From contig JAGALZ010000035.1 in the NCBI GenBank assembly GCA_017848055.1, positions 97,402 through 161,401 on the forward strand: a stretch of 64,000 nt of DNA, in the 5' to 3' direction. Of this stretch, positions 60,355-64,000 are shown piece after piece. The position numbers and the translations under genes are program-made. The notes below the pieces were generated by a model. It did not search any database and had not been told where the DNA came from. It was given only the letters and a program-made list of their open reading frames with translations. Source of the DNA: Oscillospiraceae bacterium. GTDB taxonomy: Bacteria; Bacillota; Clostridia; Oscillospirales; Ruminococcaceae. Every line of letters begins with the position of its first letter. Position 1 is the first letter of the stretch.

Positions 60355-60519
60355 ATGGAAAGCAACAAGATTTACGGTATTGACTGTAAGGTAACAAACT
60401 GTGTATACAACAAGCACGGACACGAATGTGTTGCAGGCAAAATCTGCGTAAGCAGTGACTGTGCTTCGCCTGATTGCTGTGATTCAACAGCTTGCAAGAC
60501 CTTCAAGTCAAGAGATTAG
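60355..60519 (+). CDS. DUF1540 cysteine-rich small protein
   Basis: A 54-residue protein with nine Cys, too short for usual ORF cut-offs. It shows the DUF1540 pattern: IDCKVTNCVYN (Cys11, Cys16), ECVAGKICV (Cys25, Cys31), then CASPDCCDSTAC and the terminal CKTF. CGGAGG precedes the ATG. The family is common in clostridia and likely binds metal through its Cys residues; its role is not known. No clear vegetative promoter was seen, so a developmental sigma factor is possible. Confidence 0.87.
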   Translation: MESNKIYGIDCKVTNCVYNKHGHECVAGKICVSSDCASPDCCDSTACKTFKSRD

Positions 60520-60531
60520 TTTTATCCCAAG

Positions 60532-60558
60532 CCGTCTGTCCGTTCGGGCAGGCGGTTT
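60532..60558 (+). terminator. Terminator of the DUF1540 gene
   Basis: A 10-bp stem CCGTCTGTCC (60532-60541)/GGGCAGGCGG (60546-60555) including two G-U pairs, 4-nt loop, then TTTTCTTT. It probably also ends the convergent thrC transcript. Confidence 0.85.
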
Positions 60559-60561
60559 TCT

Positions 60562-62058
60562 TTAGTTTATGCCGAGTGTTTCGAAAACGTAGTTGTCCAT
60601 CTCAGCCTTCTCAACAGACTGCTTGAATCTGATTTCCTTATTCTTGAGAGCCTCAAGAGAAGCAGGAACAGGAATCTTAGAAGCAGCAGCAAGCTTATCA
60701 ACGAGTGTGAACTCATCGGCTGTTTCATCAAACTCACCGAGTGCCTCGAGAACACTGCCGGAGAACTTATACGGAGAAGCAGTGGAAGCGATAACTGTTC
60801 TTGTCTTATCGCCTGTTGCCTTTACATAGTCCTGATATACCTTAACTGCAACGGCTGTATGAGTATCGCATGTATAGGAATACTTCTCGTAGATTTCCTT
60901 GATGCATGCCTTTGTCTGCTCGTCGTCGCAGCAGCCTGCACAGAATTCCTCTGCAAGCTTTGTCTTAACGTCCTCGGAAACCTCATATCTGCCTTCAGTT
61001 GCGAGCTTACCGAACCAATCTCTGATTGTAGCGTCGTTTTCACCGCAGAGGTGGTAGAGAAGTCTTTCAAGATTTGAAGAAATGAGAATATCCATAGATG
61101 GTGAAATTGTTGTAAAGAAGCTTCTGTTTCTGTCATAGATACCAGTTGTGAGGAAATCTGTGAGTACATTATTTGAGTTAGAAGCACAGATAAGCTTATT
61201 TACAGGAACTCCCATATGCTTTGCATAGTAAGCGGCAAGGATATTACCAAAGTTTCCTGTCGGAACTACGATGTTAATCTTATCGCCGAGCTTGATTTCT
61301 CCGTCTGCAACGAGCTGTGCATATGTAGAAACATAGTAGATAATCTGTGGTGCGAGTCTTCCCCAGTTGATGGAGTTTGCAGAGGAGAACATCATACCGT
61401 TATCTTCGAGCTTCTTTGCGATTTCGCTGTCTGTGAAAATTCTCTTAACACCGTTCTGTGCATCGTCAAAATTACCCTTGATAGCACAAACTCCGACGTT
61501 ATCTCCGTCCTGGGTTGTCATCTGCTTTTTCTGCATTGCAGAAACGCCGTCTTCAGGATAGAATACCATAATAGAAGTACCGGGAACATCCTTGAAGCCT
61601 TCGAGTGCAGCCTTTCCTGTATCGCCAGATGTTGCAACTAAAATTACAATCTTCTTGTCGAGCTCGATTTTCTTAGCTGATGTTGTGAGAAGGTATGGGA
61701 GAATCTGAAGTGCCATATCCTTGAACGCACATGTAGGGCCGTGCCAGAGCTCGAGCATATATGTACCATCAAAGAGATGAGCAATTTCTGTTATGCTTTC
61801 GGTATCAAAGTTCTTTGTGCTGTATGCGTTGTCAACGCAGTAACGAAGCTCAGCTTCTGTGAAATCGGTGAGATACTTTGAGAAAACAGCAGCTGCTCTG
61901 TCTGCGTAGCTCATATTGCCGATTGCATTGATTTCTTCAAGAGAAAGAGAAGGTATTTCAGATGGGACGAAAAGTCCGCCATCCTTTGAAATGCCCTGTG
62001 CAATCGCCTGAGCAGAGCTTACATTAACCTGACTGTTTCTTGTACTTTTGTAATACAT
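60562..62058 (-). CDS. thrC: Threonine synthase
   Basis: PLP-dependent conversion of O-phosphohomoserine to threonine. The 498 residues are of the longer (~500) class. The PLP Lys is in GPTCAFKDMALQ near residue 108, and further motifs are ATSGDTGKAALEGF, MQKKQMTTQDGDNV and VPTGNFGNILAAYYAK. GGAAGG 9 nt upstream sets the ATG at 62058; the frame is open 10 codons earlier. It is the last gene after rbgA-rnhB-yraN. Confidence 0.96.
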   Translation of the reverse strand: MYYKSTRNSQVNVSSAQAIAQGISKDGGLFVPSEIPSLSLEEINAIGNMSYADRAAAVFSKYLTDFTEAELRYCVDNAYSTKNFDTESITEIAHLFDGTYMLELWHGPTCAFKDMALQILPYLLTTSAKKIELDKKIVILVATSGDTGKAALEGFKDVPGTSIMVFYPEDGVSAMQKKQMTTQDGDNVGVCAIKGNFDDAQNGVKRIFTDSEIAKKLEDNGMMFSSANSINWGRLAPQIIYYVSTYAQLVADGEIKLGDKINIVVPTGNFGNILAAYYAKHMGVPVNKLICASNSNNVLTDFLTTGIYDRNRSFFTTISPSMDILISSNLERLLYHLCGENDATIRDWFGKLATEGRYEVSEDVKTKLAEEFCAGCCDDEQTKACIKEIYEKYSYTCDTHTAVAVKVYQDYVKATGDKTRTVIASTASPYKFSGSVLEALGEFDETADEFTLVDKLAAASKIPVPASLEALKNKEIRFKQSVEKAEMDNYVFETLGIN

Positions 62059-62094
62059 AATATACTTCCTTCCGTTTTTAAATCCCATACGGGT

Positions 62095-62472
62095 TTATTG
62101 GCATATATAGTCGCTGGCATCAAAGGCTGATACATAATACTTAAGACTGACAATCCTATTACCCTCAACCTCGATAGCGCTGACATCGAATCTTCCGCTG
62201 ACGTCTTCACCATACTCCGACAAAAATCTTTGTGCGGCTCTGACGAGGAGTCTGCGTTTATTCTTATTCACTGCTTTTTCTGCGCTGACAAGAGCATTCT
62301 TTGCTCTTGTTTTGACTTCGACAAAGCAGAGTACATCATCTTTTCTTGCGATAATATCAATTTCTCCGCCTTTTACACGGTAGTTGCGGCAGACAATTTC
62401 ATAACCGTTTCTCGTAAGAAACTCAGCGGTTTGCTGTTCACCGAGATTTCCCGTTTCATATCTTGTAGCCAT
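62095..62472 (-). CDS. yraN: YraN/UPF0102 family predicted endonuclease
   Basis: A 125-residue protein of the restriction-endonuclease-like UPF0102 family. The N-terminal GNLGEQQTAEFLTRNGYEI is followed by the nuclease core GGEIDIIARKDDVLCFVEVKTR (E-I-D...E-V-K). The role is unproven, probably nucleic-acid processing. Its start codon overlaps the rnhB stop (TAATG), a conserved rnhB-yraN pairing. Confidence 0.93.
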   Translation of the reverse strand: MATRYETGNLGEQQTAEFLTRNGYEIVCRNYRVKGGEIDIIARKDDVLCFVEVKTRAKNALVSAEKAVNKNKRRLLVRAAQRFLSEYGEDVSGRFDVSAIEVEGNRIVSLKYYVSAFDASDYICQ

Positions 62473-63074
62473 TACTTTTTGCCTGCTAGGTATTTTTTGA
62501 GAAAGCTTGGTCTATGTACATCGCTTATGCCGTACTTATCGAGCATTTCATAGTGAAGCTTTGTACCGTAGCCCTTATGCTTTTCAAACTGATACTGCGG
62601 ATACTGCTTTGCAACCTCAAGCATATATCTGTCTCTTGCAACCTTAGCTAGTATTGAAGCTGCTGCAATTGATTGAGAGCTTGCGTCACCCTTGACGACA
62701 GTCTGAGTCTGACAATCAAGTGCAGGCTTTCTGTTCCCGTCTACAAGTGCGATATCGGGTTTACACTCAAGCCCCTCGACTGCTCGTTTCATTGCTAGCA
62801 TAGCGGCACCGAGTATGTTCAGCTCCTCAATTTCCTCAACCGAAGCTGTTGCTATACAGAAATCCTTTGCCTTTTCACAAATCACATCAAAAAGCTGTTC
62901 CCTTTTCTTTTCGGTGAGTTTTTTACTGTCATTAACCTCATCGATGACTGTATCCTTATCAAAGACAACAGCTGCGGCATAGACGTCACCTGCAAGCGGT
63001 CCTCTGCCCGCTTCATCGACACCACACACACAGGCGAATTCGTTATAATACTTTAAATCAAATTCGTGGAGCAT
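62472..63074 (-). CDS. rnhB: Ribonuclease HII
   Basis: Removes RNA and single ribonucleotides from DNA duplexes. About 200 residues from the ATG at 63074, which has CAGGAG 9 nt upstream and begins 20 nt after the rbgA stop. The frame is open to 63152, but that would overlap rbgA by 56 nt. Catalytic acidic motifs are VDEAGRGPLAG near 19, DSKKLTEKKRE near 50, LVDGN near 107 and the KGDASSQSIAAASILAKV..D segment. Confidence 0.96.
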   Translation of the reverse strand: MLHEFDLKYYNEFACVCGVDEAGRGPLAGDVYAAAVVFDKDTVIDEVNDSKKLTEKKREQLFDVICEKAKDFCIATASVEEIEELNILGAAMLAMKRAVEGLECKPDIALVDGNRKPALDCQTQTVVKGDASSQSIAAASILAKVARDRYMLEVAKQYPQYQFEKHKGYGTKLHYEMLDKYGISDVHRPSFLKKYLAGKK

Positions 63075-63096
63075 GCTTTTCAACTCCTGACATAAA

Positions 63097-63996
63097 TTAG
63101 TTTGGCTTTTCGAGAGTAAATCTGCCAATCTTGCCGCTTCTGAATTCATCAAGAACAGTGATTGCGGCTCTTTCGGTATTTATTTCTCCGCCTGAAACGA
63201 GAAATCCTCTTTTCTTACCTATCCTCTGCAAAAGCTCATATCCGACACCACAGCCCGTAAGGTCTTCTTCCTCATCGGGAAGATTATCAAGGCTCACCTG
63301 GTATCTTGATACAATACTTTCGGGGTATCTTTCAAGCAGAAGCTGAAGAAGTCTTGAAGAAAGATATTCTATATCGAGAACATCATCCTTTACTGCACCT
63401 GTAAATGCAAGTCGTTCTCCGACATCCTTATCCTCAAACTTAGGCCACAGAACGCCCGGCATATCGAGAAGCTCGATTTCACCTGAACCGAGGCTTACCC
63501 ACTGTTTACCTCTTGTAACACCCGGTCTGTCTTCTACCTTTGCAAGCTTTGCACCAGCAAGCTTATTTATAAACGAGGATTTTCCTACATTAGGGATTCC
63601 GACAATCATAATTCTTATCGGTCTTCCTGTCATACCCTTGATGTTCCATCTTTCAATCTGTTCTGCAAGCAGTTCTTTCAGAATCGGAAGAAATCTGTTT
63701 ACATTCTTACCGCTTCTACAGTCGGTTGCGAGGACGTGGATACCTCTTCTTTTGTAGTAGTCAATCCACATTGACGTAACTGTTTCGTCTGCTGCGTCAC
63801 ACTTATTGAGAATTACAAGTCTTGGCTTTACGCCCACAAGAGTATCCATCTCCGGATTTCTGCTCGAATACGGAATTCTTGCATCTGTTATTTCAACGAC
63901 CGCATCTACAAGCTTTAAATTTGCCTGCATAAGCCGTCTTGTTTTCGCCATGCCCCGAGGTTGCGGAGAAAATACGCAAATCCCGTGAAGAAGCAA
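63097..63996 (-). CDS. rbgA: Ribosome biogenesis GTPase RbgA/YlqF, 5' end uncertain at window edge
   Basis: Circularly permuted GTPase needed for late 50S assembly. Visible motifs in permuted order are G4 LNKCDAAD near 70, G5, then G1 GIPNVGKSSFINKL near 155, G2 and G3 DMPGVLWP near 205. A C-terminal RNA-binding domain closes the protein. The family N-terminus normally reads WFPGHMAKTRR; here the window-edge frame reads FSPQPRGMAKTRR, so the true start may be the ATG at 63951, further upstream outside the window, or disturbed by an indel. It heads the rnhB-yraN-thrC cluster in this window. Confidence 0.9.
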   Translation of the reverse strand: MLLHGICVFSPQPRGMAKTRRLMQANLKLVDAVVEITDARIPYSSRNPEMDTLVGVKPRLVILNKCDAADETVTSMWIDYYKRRGIHVLATDCRSGKNVNRFLPILKELLAEQIERWNIKGMTGRPIRIMIVGIPNVGKSSFINKLAGAKLAKVEDRPGVTRGKQWVSLGSGEIELLDMPGVLWPKFEDKDVGERLAFTGAVKDDVLDIEYLSSRLLQLLLERYPESIVSRYQVSLDNLPDEEEDLTGCGVGYELLQRIGKKRGFLVSGGEINTERAAITVLDEFRSGKIGRFTLEKPN

Positions 63997-64000
63997 AAAA

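Noticed and set aside
1..64000. tRNA or rRNA genes
   Set aside because: No GGTTCRA-type T-arm with a matching acceptor stem was found on reading either strand; a tRNAscan run would settle it.

Overview
The window is about 64 kb of low-GC bacterial chromosome, most likely from an anaerobic gut or rumen Firmicute near Ruminococcus (Ruminococcaceae/Oscillospiraceae). The evidence is the class III (oxygen-sensitive) ribonucleotide reductase nrdD/nrdG, the gdpP-rplI-dnaB gene order, an isoleucine T-box, a preQ1 riboswitch, RNase J, AGGAGG-type ribosome binding sites, TTGACA-17-TATAAT promoters, a GH5 subfamily 8 mannanase and a MetA that retains the acetyl-CoA-type glutamate. There are no tRNA or rRNA genes, insertion sequences, prophage genes or CRISPR arrays. 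Almost everything is housekeeping.

Layout. 1-4 kb (minus strand): gdpP-rplI-dnaB-tilS operon. 4-5.3 kb: a divergent MecA-like gene converging on rpe. 5.3-7.2 kb: an RNA-rich locus. It holds a candidate large structured noncoding RNA on the minus strand (about 870 nt, with its own consensus promoter, intrinsic terminator and three diverged internal modules), a divergently transcribed DUF1292 gene, and a second structured RNA on the plus strand (6S-like). 7.1-9.7 kb: a PLC-fold protein and RNase J. 10-13.5 kb: mannanase lipoprotein, LUD-domain protein and an unknown membrane protein. 13.7-16.8 kb (plus): fba, preQ1 riboswitch plus queT, and pyk. 16.8-20.6 kb (minus): two tiny helical proteins, comF, recD2 and a small membrane protein. 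20.6-32 kb (minus): metG, gltX, pnp, rpsO, and an operon of two M16 proteases with lgt and folD. 32-35 kb: NrdR-controlled nrdD-nrdG. 35.3-44.5 kb: small membrane protein, eno (plus), HAAS/DUF4097 pair, AraC regulator, ABC-F protein, SGNH hydrolase (plus), secreted PLC-like protein and HAD phosphatase. 44.6-48.5 kb (plus): T-box-ileS and a short pyrophosphatase-like gene. 48.5-64 kb: AraC/GyrI-like regulator; tmk-DUF2156-PfpI-5-FTHF cyclo-ligase-mltG-U32 operon; metA (plus); tig-clpP-clpX; metallophosphoesterase; DUF1540 (plus); and rbgA-rnhB-yraN-thrC.

The genes cover DNA replication and repair (dnaB, recD2, nrdDG, tmk, rnhB), RNA turnover (pnp, RNase J), translation (rplI, rpsO, metG, gltX, ileS, tilS, rbgA), lower glycolysis (fba, eno, pyk), envelope maturation (lgt, mltG), proteostasis (tig, clpP, clpX and perhaps a MecA adaptor), one-carbon metabolism (folD, 5-FTHF cyclo-ligase) and the aspartate-family branch from homoserine (thrC, metA).

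The most unusual element is the candidate large ncRNA at about 5486-6361. I cannot place it in a known class from sequence alone. Start codons below were chosen from visible ribosome binding sites, so several genes are shorter than their longest open frame.
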